Of a stretch of DNA of 64,000 nucleotides, positions 1-10,390 are shown piece after piece. This DNA is from Alphaproteobacteria bacterium US3C007 (GTDB lineage Bacteria > Pseudomonadota > Alphaproteobacteria > Rhodobacterales > Rhodobacteraceae): assembly GCA_034423775.1 (NCBI GenBank), contig CP139918.1, forward strand, positions 620,001 through 684,000, given 5' to 3'. How positions within the stretch are numbered: position 1 is the stretch's first letter; each line of letters starts with the position of its first letter. Made by a program: the position numbers and the translations under genes. The notes beneath the pieces were generated by a model that made no database searches, was not told the DNA's origin, and was given only the letters and a program-made list of their open reading frames with translations.

Positions 1-220
1 CATTCGTGAAAAGCTGCCGGAAGGATTTCAACGGGCTGAATATCTGCTCGATCACGGCATGTTGGATCGCGTGACGGCGCGCCCTGAAATGCGCGATGAG
101 TTGATCACCATTGTGCGCCTGTTGCTGGGGTTGAGCCCGGCCATTAAAGGCGATTTACCCAAACCGACGGACCCGCAGCTTGAGGATAAAAGCACCGCGG
201 CAAAGCCTAAGAAAAAATGA
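1..220 (+). CDS. accD: Acetyl-CoA carboxylase carboxyltransferase beta subunit, C-terminal end (partial)
   Basis: The reading frame enters from the left edge (frame starting at base 2) and ends at the TGA at 218-220. About 72 residues remain, including [18 protein letters not shown] and then MLDRV, a stretch typical of the end of the AccD carboxyltransferase domain. A Lys-rich tail (KPKKK) follows. AccD forms the zinc-binding half of the carboxyltransferase that moves CO2 from biotin to acetyl-CoA in fatty-acid synthesis. Its stop codon overlaps the folC start (ATGA), which indicates translational coupling. The accD-folC order is common in alphaproteobacteria. The 5' part lies outside the window. 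Confidence 0.9.
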   Translation, partial: IREKLPEGFQRAEYLLDHGMLDRVTARPEMRDELITIVRLLLGLSPAIKGDLPKPTDPQLEDKSTAAKPKKK

Positions 221-1491
221 CGATTGACCATTCTGACGCCATTTTAACCCGAATGATGGCGCTACACCCTAAAGTGATTGATCTGACGCTCGATCGGGTT
301 TGGCGGTTACTCGATCGCTTGGGGAATCCGCAAGAGCAGCTGCCATCGGTGGTTCATATCGCCGGCACCAACGGCAAGGGCAGCACGCAAGCGATGATCC
401 GTGCCGGATTGGAAGCTGCAGAAAAGCGCGTGCATGCCTATACCTCGCCGCATCTTGCCCGTTTTCACGAACGGATCCGTTTGGCCGGCGCACTGATCAG
501 CGAACCCGAACTCAGCCAGCGTCTTGAGCACTGTTATCAAACCAATGGCGCTGATCCGATCACCTATTTTGAAATCACCACCTGCGCCGCGCTGAAGGCG
601 ATGGCCGAATGCCCCGCTGATTTCACGCTGTTAGAGGTCGGCTTGGGGGGGCGGCTGGATGCAACCAATGTGATCGCGAAACCCAAGCTCAGCATTATCA
701 CGCCAATTTCGATCGATCACCAGCAGTTTTTGGGCGACACGCTGCCCGAAATCGCAGCGGAAAAAGCCGGTATCATAAAATCAGGCGTACCCGTCATTGT
801 CGGGCCGCAGCAAGAGGCGGCGCTTGAGGTCATCGAAGCCCACGCCCAGCGGTTGCACGCGCCGCTGCAGGTTTATGGTCAGCATTGGCATGTCAGCGAA
901 GAGCGCGGGCGGTTGATTTTTCAAGATGAATGCGGCTTGCTTGATTTGCCCCTGCCCAATCTTCCTGGCGCGCATCAAATTCAAAACGCTGGCATCGCCC
1001 TAGCCGCTTTGCGGCATTTAGAGGCGAAAGAAAGCGCCTGCGAGGCCGCTATCACGCAAGCGCACTGGCCGGCGCGCCTGCAACGGCTGCGCGAAGGGCC
1101 CTTACCCGCGCTGGCTCCGGGGGCCGAGCTTTGGCTGGATGGGGGGCATAATCCGGCCGCTGGGCAAGCGCTTGCCCAATTTTTAGCAAACCTGCCCAAG
1201 CGGCCCACTTATTTGATCTGTGGAATGCTGAACACGAAAGATATCACCGGGTATCTGGCGCCTTTACACGCGGTCAGCGAAACGCTGTTTTCGGTTTCAA
1301 TTCCAAATGAAGTCAATACGCTCAGCGCAGATGACACAGCCCGTAATGCTGCCGCTGTCGGATTTTATGCGCAATCTGCGCAAACCGTCGACACTGCTTT
1401 GCGCGCGATCAGCGCGCAAGAGCCACATGCTCGCATCGTCATCTGTGGCTCGCTATATTTGGCGGGGATGATCCTTAGGCAAAACGGCTAG
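217..1491 (+). CDS. folC: Bifunctional folylpolyglutamate / dihydrofolate synthase
   Basis: 424 residues, a normal length for FolC. It adds glutamate to dihydropteroate and to folates in the cytosol. The Mur-ligase-type P-loop GTNGKGST lies near residue 50. The family signature [10 protein letters not shown] is near residue 143, followed by the [19 protein letters not shown] block that carries the ATP/Mg site. The C-terminal ligase domain contains LWLDGGHNP. The ATG overlaps the accD stop by four bases, so the two genes are probably one transcription unit. The convergent zapE gene ends 23 bases downstream. Confidence 0.95.
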   Translation: MTIDHSDAILTRMMALHPKVIDLTLDRVWRLLDRLGNPQEQLPSVVHIAGTNGKGSTQAMIRAGLEAAEKRVHAYTSPHLARFHERIRLAGALISEPELSQRLEHCYQTNGADPITYFEITTCAALKAMAECPADFTLLEVGLGGRLDATNVIAKPKLSIITPISIDHQQFLGDTLPEIAAEKAGIIKSGVPVIVGPQQEAALEVIEAHAQRLHAPLQVYGQHWHVSEERGRLIFQDECGLLDLPLPNLPGAHQIQNAGIALAALRHLEAKESACEAAITQAHWPARLQRLREGPLPALAPGAELWLDGGHNPAAGQALAQFLANLPKRPTYLICGMLNTKDITGYLAPLHAVSETLFSVSIPNEVNTLSADDTARNAAAVGFYAQSAQTVDTALRAISAQEPHARIVICGSLYLAGMILRQNG

Positions 1492-1514
1492 GCTGGCGCG
1501 TTTAGCGCCAAGGA

Positions 1515-2582
1515 TCACGCTCTATCTTGCGCCCAATCCGCGGCTTGCATTTCGCGCAAACGGCTGGCGGTGCGCTCGAATTCAAAGCTGCCCTCGCCCT
1601 CAAGATAAAGCATTTCGGGCCGCGCCGCCGCAGAACAGACCAGCCGCACCTTTGCTTCATAAAGCGCATCGATCAAGGTCACGAAACGCTTTGCCTCATT
1701 GAAATTATTGCGCCCCAATTGGGGAATATCGTCTAAAAACAAAACCCGAAGATGATCGGCAAGCACCAAGTAATCTGCAGGGCCCAACATAGCACCGCAT
1801 AGATCATAAAAATCAAACCGTCCGATACCATTGATATAGGCAGGCACCACCAAATCACGGCCCTTAACCACCAAGGTCAGGGTTTGGCTATCCTCACCGG
1901 AAAATTCACCCCAAAGCGCATCTAACCCGGCGCGGGCTTCCCGCCCCAAAGGCGTAAAATAAACCGATCTCCCTGCGATCCTGTTTTGCCGAAAATCGAT
2001 TTCGCTGGCCATGTCGTGAATCGCGAATTGGTTTCGGATCAACGCGATGAAGGGTAAAAAAAGTTGTCGGTTTAAGCCGTTTTTATAAAGATCCTCGGGC
2101 ACGCGGTTTGACGTGGTTATGACGGTAACGCCCTGGCCTAACAACAATTCAAACAACCGGCCCACGATCATCGCATCGGCAATGTCTTTGATCTGCATTT
2201 CATCCAATGCCAAAACGCGAATATCTTTCGCAATCGCCTGACAAACCGGCACTAAAGCGTCTTTCGCATTCGTTTGGCGCGCAAGATGCAAGCCGGCCTG
2301 AACCTCTTGCATAAAGGCATGAAAATGGACCCGCCGCACCGCCACGGCCAAGCTGCTTGCGAATAAATCCATCAAATAGGATTTGCCGCCCCCGACGCCG
2401 CCCCAAATGTATAACCCTTTAACCGCGCTCGCTTGGGTTCGGCGTAAAAACCCACGCTTCACAGGGCGCTCAAGCGCCTCAAGCAAAGCATCAAGCTTTG
2501 GCAAGAGCGCCTGCTGCGCTGGATCAGCGCTGATTGCTCCGGATTCGACGTCTTCGCGATAGCGCTGTGATACTCTGCCCAT
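1515..2582 (-). CDS. zapE: AFG1/ZapE-family P-loop ATPase
   Basis: 355 residues. The Walker A motif GGVGGGKSY is near residue 60, the Walker B is VLALDEMQIKD, and the sensor-like segment TSNRVPEDLYKNGLNR is typical of the AFG1/LACE1/ZapE family. In E. coli ZapE associates with the Z-ring and destabilises FtsZ polymers; the mitochondrial homologue AFG1 acts in protein quality control. The cell-division role is carried over from E. coli and cannot be read from this sequence. Start ATG at 2582. It converges on folC, and the next gene upstream is the divergent MFS carrier. Confidence 0.9.
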   Translation of the reverse strand: MGRVSQRYREDVESGAISADPAQQALLPKLDALLEALERPVKRGFLRRTQASAVKGLYIWGGVGGGKSYLMDLFASSLAVAVRRVHFHAFMQEVQAGLHLARQTNAKDALVPVCQAIAKDIRVLALDEMQIKDIADAMIVGRLFELLLGQGVTVITTSNRVPEDLYKNGLNRQLFLPFIALIRNQFAIHDMASEIDFRQNRIAGRSVYFTPLGREARAGLDALWGEFSGEDSQTLTLVVKGRDLVVPAYINGIGRFDFYDLCGAMLGPADYLVLADHLRVLFLDDIPQLGRNNFNEAKRFVTLIDALYEAKVRLVCSAAARPEMLYLEGEGSFEFERTASRLREMQAADWAQDRA

Positions 2583-2728
2583 AAGCTGGGCTTACTATGA
2601 ACCGATCTTGATTTAAAGACATTGGCACCAACCGCCGCGCGTAAAATCACGAACGGCTTGTAAATCTGCGCCCTGAGGCTAGCTTAGGCTGGCCAAGGGA
2701 TTTGACGTGCGTTCAAAGGGTTAACCAA

Positions 2729-3970
2729 ATGTCTCAGACACATCGCCTGATCACGCCTATCTTGATCATGGGCAGCATTATTCTTCTGATAAATTTTGCG
2801 ATCAGAGCATCCTTTGGGGTGTTTCAAATTCCAATCGCAAACGAATTTGGCTGGGCGCGCGAGGAATTTTCACTGGCACTGGCGATTCAGAATCTTGCAT
2901 GGGGCATTGGTCAGCCGATCTTTGGGGCGATCGCCGATAAACTTGGCGATCGAAAAGCAATTATTTTAGGCGCTTTGGTCTATGCCGCTGGGCTGGTGCT
3001 CTCGGCTTTTGCCACCTCTCCCGAGGCGCATCAGGTGTATGAATTTCTGGTTGGCTTTGGGATTGCAGGCACCGGATTTGGCGTGATCCTTGCCATTGTA
3101 GGGCGCGCCAGCAGCGATCAGCACCGCTCAATGTCACTGGCCATCGCAACGGCTGCGGGCAGCGCAGGGCAGGTGGTTGGCCCGCTCTTGGCACAATTAC
3201 TGCTATCGGCAATGCCATGGCAAACTGTATTTCTTCTTTTTGCAGGCATCATTTTAGCCACGCTTCTCTTACTGCCAATGATGCGGGTTGCCCCGCGCGC
3301 GCCAAAAGCGGAAGGAGACGCCCCGCTCAGCGCGATCGTGGGGCGGGCCATGCAAGATTCGAATTATATCTTGATCTTTTTAGGCTTTTTTAGCTGCGGC
3401 TATCAATTGGGGTTTATGACGGCCCATTTTCCCGCCTTTATTACCGAAGCCTGCGGCGCCATTAATCCAGGTGGTTTCCTCTATACGCTCGGGATTACCT
3501 CAACCTCGACGCTTGGCGCAGCTGCCCTATCCGTAATTGGGCTGACAAATATTGCCGGCACTTTGGCAGCCGGGTATTTGGGCAATCGTTATTCCAAGAA
3601 AAACCTGTTGGCAGCTGTTTATCTGGCCCGCGCATTGGTAACGTTTGGCTTTATAAACTTTCCCATTACGCCTGTCAGCGTGCTCATCTTTTCCGCTCTT
3701 ATGGGCATGCTTTGGCTGGCCACCGTGCCGCTTACAAGCGGACTTGTCGCGTATATTTTCGGACTGCGCTATATGGGCACGCTTTACGGCATCGTTTTCT
3801 TCTCGCACCAGCTTGGCAGCTTTATCGGAATCTGGTTGGGCGGGCGAATGTTTGACGTTTATGGCAGCTACACATTGGTGTGGTGGATTGGCGTTGGTGT
3901 CGGGCTGTTCAGTGCGCTGGTGCATCTGCCGATCCGTGAAAAACCAACTGTGATGCTTGGAGCAAATTAA
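2729..3970 (+). CDS. MFS transporter
   Basis: About 413 residues with roughly 12 hydrophobic segments. The loop after TM2 has GAIADKLGDRKAI, a form of the MFS A motif, and the second half repeats the pattern with LGNRYSKKN. The N-terminus (RASFGVFQIPIANEFGW) resembles the oxalate/formate antiporter-like and monocarboxylate-type MFS groups. The substrate cannot be read from sequence. The ATG at 2729 is preferred over an in-frame TTG at 2702 because AAAGGG sits 8 bases before it. It stands alone between the divergent zapE and a convergent hydrolase gene. Confidence 0.85.
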   Translation: MSQTHRLITPILIMGSIILLINFAIRASFGVFQIPIANEFGWAREEFSLALAIQNLAWGIGQPIFGAIADKLGDRKAIILGALVYAAGLVLSAFATSPEAHQVYEFLVGFGIAGTGFGVILAIVGRASSDQHRSMSLAIATAAGSAGQVVGPLLAQLLLSAMPWQTVFLLFAGIILATLLLLPMMRVAPRAPKAEGDAPLSAIVGRAMQDSNYILIFLGFFSCGYQLGFMTAHFPAFITEACGAINPGGFLYTLGITSTSTLGAAALSVIGLTNIAGTLAAGYLGNRYSKKNLLAAVYLARALVTFGFINFPITPVSVLIFSALMGMLWLATVPLTSGLVAYIFGLRYMGTLYGIVFFSHQLGSFIGIWLGGRMFDVYGSYTLVWWIGVGVGLFSALVHLPIREKPTVMLGAN

Positions 3971-3993
3971 CCGGGCGTGCCAAGCGTTTGCTT

Positions 3994-4944
3994 TTAAGAT
4001 GAAAGGCGAGGAATCGCTTGTAATTCAGCCTCCAAAAGCGCGGTAACCTGCTGGGTATGCGAATAAGGCAAGGCATGACCCGCATCCCAGATTACAAATT
4101 GGCGGGCCTGCGGATTCCAGCTTTGCAAACATCCTTTTAACGCAACCGGGATCACATGATCCTGCCCCCCCCAAATCGCCAAAACGCGAATCCCATGGCT
4201 CTGGATCGCGCTGTGCTCCGCCGCCATTTTATGGGCCAAAATGCCACGCGCAGAGGATAGAATTGCGGGGATGAACCCGCGGTAGTGCAATTCTTTTTGT
4301 TGGCGCTCGATCAAAAAAGACACGCTTGAACTGATCGCACGCTCAGCTTCGGTTCCCGCCAAATGCAGCCGGGGATAGCGCGCATAAACCAGCCAATCGC
4401 CCAGCCCCCAAACCCGGCTGACCCACCCCAAAAGGTTGCCAAGCTTATGCCCCATACCCGCCGGCGCCAGCAGAATAAGTTGCTTTACGGATGAGGGGTT
4501 TTGCACCGCATACGCCGCCGCAATTGAACCCCCCATAGAGTAACCATAAAGATCGAAATCTTCTTTAAGATCCAAATGATCCAGCAGCTCGGTTAAATGT
4601 GACGCAAAAAACCGCGCATCCTGACGGCCCATTGGGCGATCCGAATAGCCACGCCCGTAATGATCATAAATCAAAACGCGATGGCCGCGTCCAATCAAAA
4701 AAGCCGCCAGCGCCTCAAACACAAAACTTGGTGTGCTCAGCCCGTGAATACAAATGGCCAATGGCCCGCCGGGCGGCCCCAAAAGCTGGTAATGCGTTGC
4801 CCCGCGCGATAAGGGCGCAAACCGGCCCGGCGCATCCGCGCGCGCGCGCGCATCCATCGGCAAACGCCGCCATTCACTTAGAAACGGCGCCATGAGCAAC
4901 AAAGCGAGCAGAAAAATGCCGCAGATCACGCGGCGCTGCTCCAT
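3994..4944 (-). CDS. Alpha/beta-hydrolase with N-terminal membrane anchor
   Basis: 316 residues. A hydrophobic segment at residues 7-22 (ICGIFLLALLLMAPFL) looks like a signal anchor, which would place the enzyme on the periplasmic side or membrane-bound. The nucleophile elbow is GYSMGG (Ser about 136), the oxyanion region is CIHGLS, the acid is likely in WGGQDHVIP, and the His is in WDAGHALPYSH, so the triad is complete. The substrate is unknown. Its first 19 bases overlap the end of the ornithine-cyclodeaminase-like gene, which suggests cotranscription. Confidence 0.85.
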   Translation of the reverse strand: MEQRRVICGIFLLALLLMAPFLSEWRRLPMDARARADAPGRFAPLSRGATHYQLLGPPGGPLAICIHGLSTPSFVFEALAAFLIGRGHRVLIYDHYGRGYSDRPMGRQDARFFASHLTELLDHLDLKEDFDLYGYSMGGSIAAAYAVQNPSSVKQLILLAPAGMGHKLGNLLGWVSRVWGLGDWLVYARYPRLHLAGTEAERAISSSVSFLIERQQKELHYRGFIPAILSSARGILAHKMAAEHSAIQSHGIRVLAIWGGQDHVIPVALKGCLQSWNPQARQFVIWDAGHALPYSHTQQVTALLEAELQAIPRLSS

Positions 4945-5843
4945 TGCTGCATGATATACCGCGCTGTCATCAAATCCAAATGCGCGCCACCACCATTTTT
5001 AAACAGCGTTATGTCGCGCTCGGATCCTCGCTGAAATCCGCATTCTGAATAATAATCGGCTTGCACATCAGCCCGCCTCAGCGCCCCGGAAGACAACGGA
5101 ATTTTCAGCTCTCCGATATGATCAAGCGTGGTATCAAAGCTATCCACGAAAACCCGCGCGCGCTGAAGCGCTTGATCATCCGCCTCGCGCATATCTGGGC
5201 GATAAGCCCCAATCAGATCCACATGCTGCCCCTCTTGCAGCCAAGACCCTTGCAGCACAGGGCTCGTGCTCATGGTGGATGTGCAAATAATATCCGCGCT
5301 GCCAATCGCCGCTTTTAAATCTGTCACCGCCCTCGCATCGGGGCGCGTTTTGGCCAAGGCTTGGGCCCGCTCTGGGCTGCGGTTCCAAATGCTAAATCGC
5401 GCTTCTGGAAACCCAGCTCGATAAGCGTCTAACAAATTTGAGGCAACGGTGCCGGCGCCAATAATCACAATATGTTTGCTCTCCGGGCGTGCCAACCGCT
5501 TGGCCGCCCAAAGACTGTCAGCCGCGGTTTTCCATTTGGTCACAAGATGAAAATCAATAATCGCTTCCAACGCACCGGTTTTATCTGAAAACAGATTTAC
5601 CCCGCCATTAACCATCGGACGGCCAGAGCTTGGGTTATCAGGAAAGATCGTTGCGGCTTTTACGGCAATCCCCAACCCATCAATCCAGGCAGCCCGTGAT
5701 AACAAAGTGTCTTTTCCGCGATACAAAAACGTATCAGCAATTTCGGCTTTTGGACGTTTATGACCGGCCTCAAACGCCGCCGTCAGGCCCAGCCAATCCA
5801 GCAGCGGGTCGCCCTGATCAAAAGAAATATTGATTGCGCTCAT
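4926..5843 (-). CDS. Ornithine cyclodeaminase / mu-crystallin family protein
   Basis: 305 residues. The Rossmann nucleotide-binding motif is IIGAGTVASNLLDAY near residue 146. The N-terminal half has the family features KAATIFPDNP and GGVNLFSDKTGALEAIID. Family members are NAD(P)-dependent and include ornithine cyclodeaminase, alanine dehydrogenase and delta1-pyrroline-2-carboxylate / delta1-piperideine-2-carboxylate reductases. Which reaction applies here is not decided. AAGAGAG lies just before the ATG at 5843. It overlaps the downstream hydrolase gene by 19 bases. Confidence 0.85.
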   Translation of the reverse strand: MSAINISFDQGDPLLDWLGLTAAFEAGHKRPKAEIADTFLYRGKDTLLSRAAWIDGLGIAVKAATIFPDNPSSGRPMVNGGVNLFSDKTGALEAIIDFHLVTKWKTAADSLWAAKRLARPESKHIVIIGAGTVASNLLDAYRAGFPEARFSIWNRSPERAQALAKTRPDARAVTDLKAAIGSADIICTSTMSTSPVLQGSWLQEGQHVDLIGAYRPDMREADDQALQRARVFVDSFDTTLDHIGELKIPLSSGALRRADVQADYYSECGFQRGSERDITLFKNGGGAHLDLMTARYIMQQWSSAA

Positions 5844-5981
5844 CAGAAACTCTCTTCGAATACATGGTCATAAATTGCGCCGTTATGCGTTATAAGGCTA
5901 CGCCAAAACCTTAAGAACTCGCGAAAGAAACAACAAGAAAATTTAATTATATAAATGCGGTGACTGCGTTGAAAGCCCGCT

Positions 5982-6437
5982 TTAACTTAGTGTTTTTGCC
6001 CTGCGCAATGTGGTTTCCAACCGGTCTAAAAACCGCGCCCGATCCGTTTTGGAAAAAGCTTTTCCGCCACCTTGCCGAAAAGGGTCTGCGGCGCGCAGAT
6101 CGGCCATTAAATCCCGCGTGGCCAGAACATTACCAATATTGGCCTCGGTCAAAGCTTCTCCATTATGCTTTAAAACCAAAGCCCCGTTCGCCACGCATTT
6201 CGATGCGAGCGGAATATCGGCGGTCACCACCACATCACCGCGTTTGGCGCGTTCGGCGATCCACATATCCGCTATATCTGGACCATCCGCAACAATCACC
6301 GTCTCGATCAATGGGTTGGCAGAGGGGCGCAATCCGCCATTGCTAACCACAAACATGCGCAGGTTGTGGCGCGTTGCAACCCGCTCTGCTTCATCTTTTA
6401 CCGGGCATGCATCGGCATCAATATAAAGGGCAGTCAT
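5982..6437 (-). CDS. UPF0178 (YaiI/YqxD) family protein
   Basis: 151 residues. The N-terminal [17 protein letters not shown], the middle [12 protein letters not shown] and ALVLKHNGE are the hallmark segments of the YaiI/YqxD family. The fold resembles PIN/NYN-like nucleases with conserved acidic residues, but no activity is established for the family. The ATG at 6437 is chosen over an upstream in-frame start at 6485 because AAGGAAA lies about 6 bases before it and the family normally begins at this point. Confidence 0.88.
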   Translation of the reverse strand: MTALYIDADACPVKDEAERVATRHNLRMFVVSNGGLRPSANPLIETVIVADGPDIADMWIAERAKRGDVVVTADIPLASKCVANGALVLKHNGEALTEANIGNVLATRDLMADLRAADPFRQGGGKAFSKTDRARFLDRLETTLRRAKTLS

Positions 6438-6507
6438 CCAAGTTTCCTTTTGAGGTGATGGTATCGCTGCGCGCGCAAGGTGCAAGCGTGCAATGCGACA
6501 GCCCCGA

Positions 6508-7434
6508 TCATGGATTGAGCCACGCGGTCACAGCTGGCACTGTTAAAATGCTGAAAAATGTCGAAATCAAGATCGAAGCGGAAACGCGCACCGGCGCAAC
6601 CGCGTAATGCTGCGCCAAAATATAGACATTGCCCGCCACGGGCAGGGCTGCGGCCGCCAGCATCACCGAAGCCGCATAAGAATCAAGTTGGAAAATAAAA
6701 AGCGCCGATATGGCCACCGCGGCAGGATGAATTACCAATTTCAAAAATGAAATCCAAGCAGCCACGTGCAGACGCTCGGCCGATTTAAAGGCCAAAGACG
6801 CGCCAATCGCAAATAACGCACCTGGTGTTGCCGCAGATCCCAGCATCGACAGAAACTCATCCAACGGCGCCAGGATCGGCAGACCAAGACCCGACCAAAT
6901 AAAGCCCGCAGAAATCGACATAATCATTGGATTTTTCAGCAACCCTAAAACAAGCGCCCAAAGCGTAGCAAACCGCACTTGACCATCGCGTGAGCCAACG
7001 ATCAACATCACGATTAAAGATCCAAATAGTATCAAATCAACCGCAAGAACCATGACCACATAGCCAATCGCTTCCGGGCCCATCAGCAAGGCCAGCATCG
7101 GCACCCCTAAAAACCCGACATTGCCGATCACCGCGCAATGCGCCTCAATCGCAGCTTCGTCTAGCGGAACCTTGCGGCCTAAGGCCACCAGCAATGCAAA
7201 CCCATAGACCAAGGCCGATGCGCTTAAATAGGCAAAGATAAAATCTGGCTGCAAGACTGAGCTGAGAGGCAGCGTTGCCGAAAAGCGGAATAAAAACGCC
7301 GAAAGCGCAAAATAAAAGACAAATTTTGTCAGATACCCCGTGGCTTCGGGGGTGAAAAAACCCCGACGTCCGGCAAGATAACCCAAGCCAATCACGGCGA
7401 AAAACGGCAAGGTTTTGAGCAAGATATCGATCAT
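6508..7434 (-). CDS. AEC-family (auxin efflux carrier type) transporter
   Basis: About 308 residues with some ten hydrophobic helices in two five-helix halves. Typical features are [11 protein letters not shown] near the N-terminus, [19 protein letters not shown] in the helix 4 crossover and [16 protein letters not shown] in the second half. Bacterial members move malonate, malate or other small anions; the substrate here is not known. The ATG at 7434 is preferred over the in-frame TTG at 7470, although no strong ribosome site is visible for either. Confidence 0.85.
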   Translation of the reverse strand: MIDILLKTLPFFAVIGLGYLAGRRGFFTPEATGYLTKFVFYFALSAFLFRFSATLPLSSVLQPDFIFAYLSASALVYGFALLVALGRKVPLDEAAIEAHCAVIGNVGFLGVPMLALLMGPEAIGYVVMVLAVDLILFGSLIVMLIVGSRDGQVRFATLWALVLGLLKNPMIMSISAGFIWSGLGLPILAPLDEFLSMLGSAATPGALFAIGASLAFKSAERLHVAAWISFLKLVIHPAAVAISALFIFQLDSYAASVMLAAAALPVAGNVYILAQHYAVAPVRVSASILISTFFSILTVPAVTAWLNP

Positions 7435-7519
7435 AACGCAAGGCTCTATCAGGCAGGCGCGGCGCGTCAATTACTATCTTATACGGCCGGTCGCCACCCC
7501 GTTAGGAAGCGCAGCCGAT

Positions 7520-8494
7520 TCATCCGCTACCAATCACAATTCCGATCCCAAACACCAAGGATCCGCCAAGCACAACTTGAAACGCCGCGCGAAAAAACGG
7601 CGTTTGCATATACCGGTTTTGAATCCAGGCAATCGCCCATAATTCGATAAACACAACGATAAAGGCGATCAAATTCGCGGTCCAAATATCCGCGATCAAA
7701 TAGGGCAGCGCATGCCCCAACCCCCCGATCGTTGTCATCACGCCCGCGGCAAAACCACGTTTCAAAGGTGAGCCGCGGCCCGATAATGCCCCATCATCCG
7801 AGGCGGCTTCGGTAAACGCCATTGAAACCCCTGCGCCCAGCGCAGCCGCCAACCCCACCAAAAACGTGGTATGCGAGTTCTGGGTGGCAAAGGCCGTGGC
7901 AAAGATAGGCGCAAGCGTCGAAACAGATCCGTCCATTAAACCCGCCAAGCCTGGCTGTGCCCAAGTCAGTATGAACTGGCGCTTGGCTTGAAACCCTTCT
8001 TCTTGAGCTGCCCCTGAGGAGGTTAAATTTTGTGACAGACCTTCTGCGCGCGCTTTGTGGCGGGCTTCGCTGGCCGCCAAATCACCCAGCAATTTTCGGC
8101 TGGCAGCATCAGAGCTGCGCGCCGCTGCCTTTCGATAAAAATCCTCAGCCTTGCGCTCCATCGCTTCTGCTTCAGCGCGAATTTTTTCGATCCCCAAATT
8201 GGCAATAAGCCAAATCGGTTGACGGGCATAAAACCCAGCAACATGCTCGCGCCGGATCAGCGGAATAAACGCCCCAAACCGCGTTTCATGAAGCGCAATC
8301 AATTGCTGGCGATGGGCATCTTCTTCTTTGGCCATATCAGAAAACAAAGCTGCGCTATCCGGATACTCAGCCCGCAATTGCTGCGCAAAACCACTGTAAA
8401 TTCGCGCATCATCTTCTTCAGAGGAAATTGCAAGCGCCAATATTTCCTGCTCTGATAAATCCGCGAACCGACGCCTATGAACGAAAAACCGCAT
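7520..8494 (-). CDS. mbfA: Membrane-bound ferritin, ferritin-like + VIT1 fusion (MbfA-type iron exporter)
   Basis: 324 residues in two parts. Residues 1-150 form a ferritin-like four-helix domain with iron-ligand motifs (ISSEEDDAR, MAKEEDAHR, LAASEARHK). Residues about 170-324 are a VIT1/CCC1-type membrane domain (GLAGLMDGSVSTLAPI, then TEAASDDG and several TM helices). MbfA in Bradyrhizobium and Agrobacterium exports iron and protects against iron and peroxide stress. The ATG at 8494 has AAGGG upstream and fits the family N-terminus; an in-frame start at 8545 is less likely. No convincing Irr box (the family's usual control site) was found upstream. Confidence 0.88.
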   Translation of the reverse strand: MRFFVHRRRFADLSEQEILALAISSEEDDARIYSGFAQQLRAEYPDSAALFSDMAKEEDAHRQQLIALHETRFGAFIPLIRREHVAGFYARQPIWLIANLGIEKIRAEAEAMERKAEDFYRKAAARSSDAASRKLLGDLAASEARHKARAEGLSQNLTSSGAAQEEGFQAKRQFILTWAQPGLAGLMDGSVSTLAPIFATAFATQNSHTTFLVGLAAALGAGVSMAFTEAASDDGALSGRGSPLKRGFAAGVMTTIGGLGHALPYLIADIWTANLIAFIVVFIELWAIAWIQNRYMQTPFFRAAFQVVLGGSLVFGIGIVIGSG

Positions 8495-8620
8495 ATAATT
8501 TTTACCCTTACGGCCATCTTGATCCCGTAAACGGCGCGCTGTCAACGGCTGTTATACATCCAAAAAGGCGCCGCAAAGTACAAGAAAAGTATAAGATAAT
8601 GTATCGCAGTTGCGGTTTTC

Positions 8621-9115
8621 TTACAAAGATCTGTGCAGGATCAGCGCATCCACATAGCCCTGCTTTGGATGCAAAAACGCCTGCGGAATCCGACCGATCG
8701 TTGCAAACCCATAGCGCTGCCAAATGGCCAACGCACGCTGATTGCTGGCCAACACAAAATTGAACTGCATCGCCCGATACCCCTGCTGCTTGGCCTCAAT
8801 CAGCGCATGTTCAAGCATGCGCCGCGCAACCCCTTTTCCGCGCGCCGAGGGCGCCGTAATAAAGCCGCAATTGCAGATATGCGCGCCGCCCCCCGGCTGG
8901 TTTGGGCGTATATAATAGGTTCCAACGGCTTGCCCATCAACGCGAAGTATAAAGGCGGTTTTCTCCGCGTCCATCCAATAGGTGATCGCAGCATCGCGAT
9001 CGATCAATGGATCAACCGCATAGGTGTCGCCCGCGCTGAACACCGGCTGTAACAGCGCCCAAATTTGATCGCAATCAGCGCGCGTTGCAGGGTGAACCGT
9101 CATTAAATCCATCAT
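8621..9115 (-). CDS. GNAT-family N-acetyltransferase
   Basis: 164 residues. The acetyl-CoA-binding motif A is visible as ITAPSARGKGVARRMLEHAL (R/Q-x-x-G-x-G/A type), followed by motif B-like ASNQRALAIWQRYGF. This combination marks small GNAT acetyltransferases; the substrate is unknown. Starts at 9115, 9112 or 9103 are all possible, since there is no clear ribosome site. The region between this gene and mbfA (8495-8620) is AT-rich and probably contains the mbfA promoter. Confidence 0.85.
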   Translation of the reverse strand: MMDLMTVHPATRADCDQIWALLQPVFSAGDTYAVDPLIDRDAAITYWMDAEKTAFILRVDGQAVGTYYIRPNQPGGGAHICNCGFITAPSARGKGVARRMLEHALIEAKQQGYRAMQFNFVLASNQRALAIWQRYGFATIGRIPQAFLHPKQGYVDALILHRSL

Positions 9116-9259
9116 TCTAATGCATTATCTCTTGATTAGTTTGATTTTCGCGTCACCCCCAATACCAAACACAGCCAAAACAGCGTCATTTGCAACAAAG
9201 CATTCCAAGGCTGTCAGAACTCTGGCATCGGGGCAACACTCGCCGCCCTTAGCGAAAGC

Positions 9260-10372
9260 TTAAAACACCACGACAGATCTTATACTTTCGCCTGAATGCA
9301 TCAAATCAAAGGCTTTGTTGATATCCTCAAGATCTAAAACATGCGTGATCATCGGATCAATTTCCACTTTGCCATCCATATACCAATCAACAATCTTAGG
9401 TACATCGGTACGCCCGCGTGCACCGCCAAAGGCAGTGCCACGCCAGACACGCCCCGTGACCAATTGGAACGGCCGCGTTGAAATTTCAGCCCCCGCTGGC
9501 GCAACGCCAATGATGATGCTTTCTCCCCAACCCTTATGCGCGGCCTCTAAGGCTGTGCGCATCACTTGCACATTGCCAGTGGCATCAAACGTATAATCTG
9601 CGCCGCCTTTGGTCAGGGCCACAAGATGCGCCACCAAATCACCCTCAACCTCTGAAGGGTTGACGAAATCGGTCATGCCAAACCGCGCTGCCATATCGCG
9701 CTTATCCGCGTTCAAATCAACGCCGACAATCTGATCTGCACCGGCCATGCGCAACCCTTGGATCACGTTCAGGCCAATGCCCCCCAAACCAAACACAATC
9801 GCCCTGCTGCCAATTTCAACCTTGGCAGTGTTCATCACCGCGCCAAGGCCCGTGGTGACCCCGCAGCCAATGTAACAAACTTTATCAAATGGCGCGTCCG
9901 GATTAATTTTGGCCAGCGCAATTTCCGGCAAGACCGTGTGGTTGGCAAAAGTAGAGCACCCCATATAATGCAGTATCGGCGTGCCATCGAGCATAGAGAA
10001 CCGGCTGGTGCCATCGGGCATCACTCCACGACCTTGGGTTTCGCGAATGGCCTGACACAGGTTGGTTTTTGGGTTCAGACAATATTCACAGGTTCGACAT
10101 TCCGGCGTGTAAAGCGGGATCACATGATCCCCCGGCTTCAAACTTGTCACACCCGGGCCGCATTCCAAAACCACGCCGGCCCCTTCATGGCCTAAAATCG
10201 CAGGAAACATTCCCTCTGGATCTGCGCCTGACAGCGTAAACTCATCCGTATGGCAAATACCGGTTGCTTTTATCTCAACCAAAACCTCGCCCGCCTTCGG
10301 ACCGTCAAGGTTTACCTCCATTACTTCCAGTGGTTGTCCCGCTGCAACTGCAACTGCTGCCCGTGTACGCAT
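9260..10372 (-). CDS. adhC: S-(hydroxymethyl)glutathione dehydrogenase (glutathione-dependent formaldehyde dehydrogenase, class III ADH)
   Basis: 370 residues, the class III ADH length. The enzyme oxidises S-hydroxymethylglutathione to S-formylglutathione with NAD+. The catalytic zinc site is in [12 protein letters not shown] and GHEGAGVV, the structural zinc has four Cys in [15 protein letters not shown], and the nucleotide-binding fold is [14 protein letters not shown]. The ATG at 10372 is chosen because GGAGG lies six bases before it; the upstream ATG at 10378 sits directly against that site. The cytochrome c'-type gene lies upstream on the same strand, a pairing reminiscent of formaldehyde loci in Rhodobacter. 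No S-formylglutathione hydrolase gene is in the window. Confidence 0.95.
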   Translation of the reverse strand: MRTRAAVAVAAGQPLEVMEVNLDGPKAGEVLVEIKATGICHTDEFTLSGADPEGMFPAILGHEGAGVVLECGPGVTSLKPGDHVIPLYTPECRTCEYCLNPKTNLCQAIRETQGRGVMPDGTSRFSMLDGTPILHYMGCSTFANHTVLPEIALAKINPDAPFDKVCYIGCGVTTGLGAVMNTAKVEIGSRAIVFGLGGIGLNVIQGLRMAGADQIVGVDLNADKRDMAARFGMTDFVNPSEVEGDLVAHLVALTKGGADYTFDATGNVQVMRTALEAAHKGWGESIIIGVAPAGAEISTRPFQLVTGRVWRGTAFGGARGRTDVPKIVDWYMDGKVEIDPMITHVLDLEDINKAFDLMHSGESIRSVVVF

Positions 10373-10390
10373 GATCATCCTCCCAATTTT

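Noticed and set aside
8495..8620. Possible Irr or Fur site before mbfA
   Set aside because: Only a loose AAAGTACAAGAAAAGT stretch is present, without the expected palindrome.
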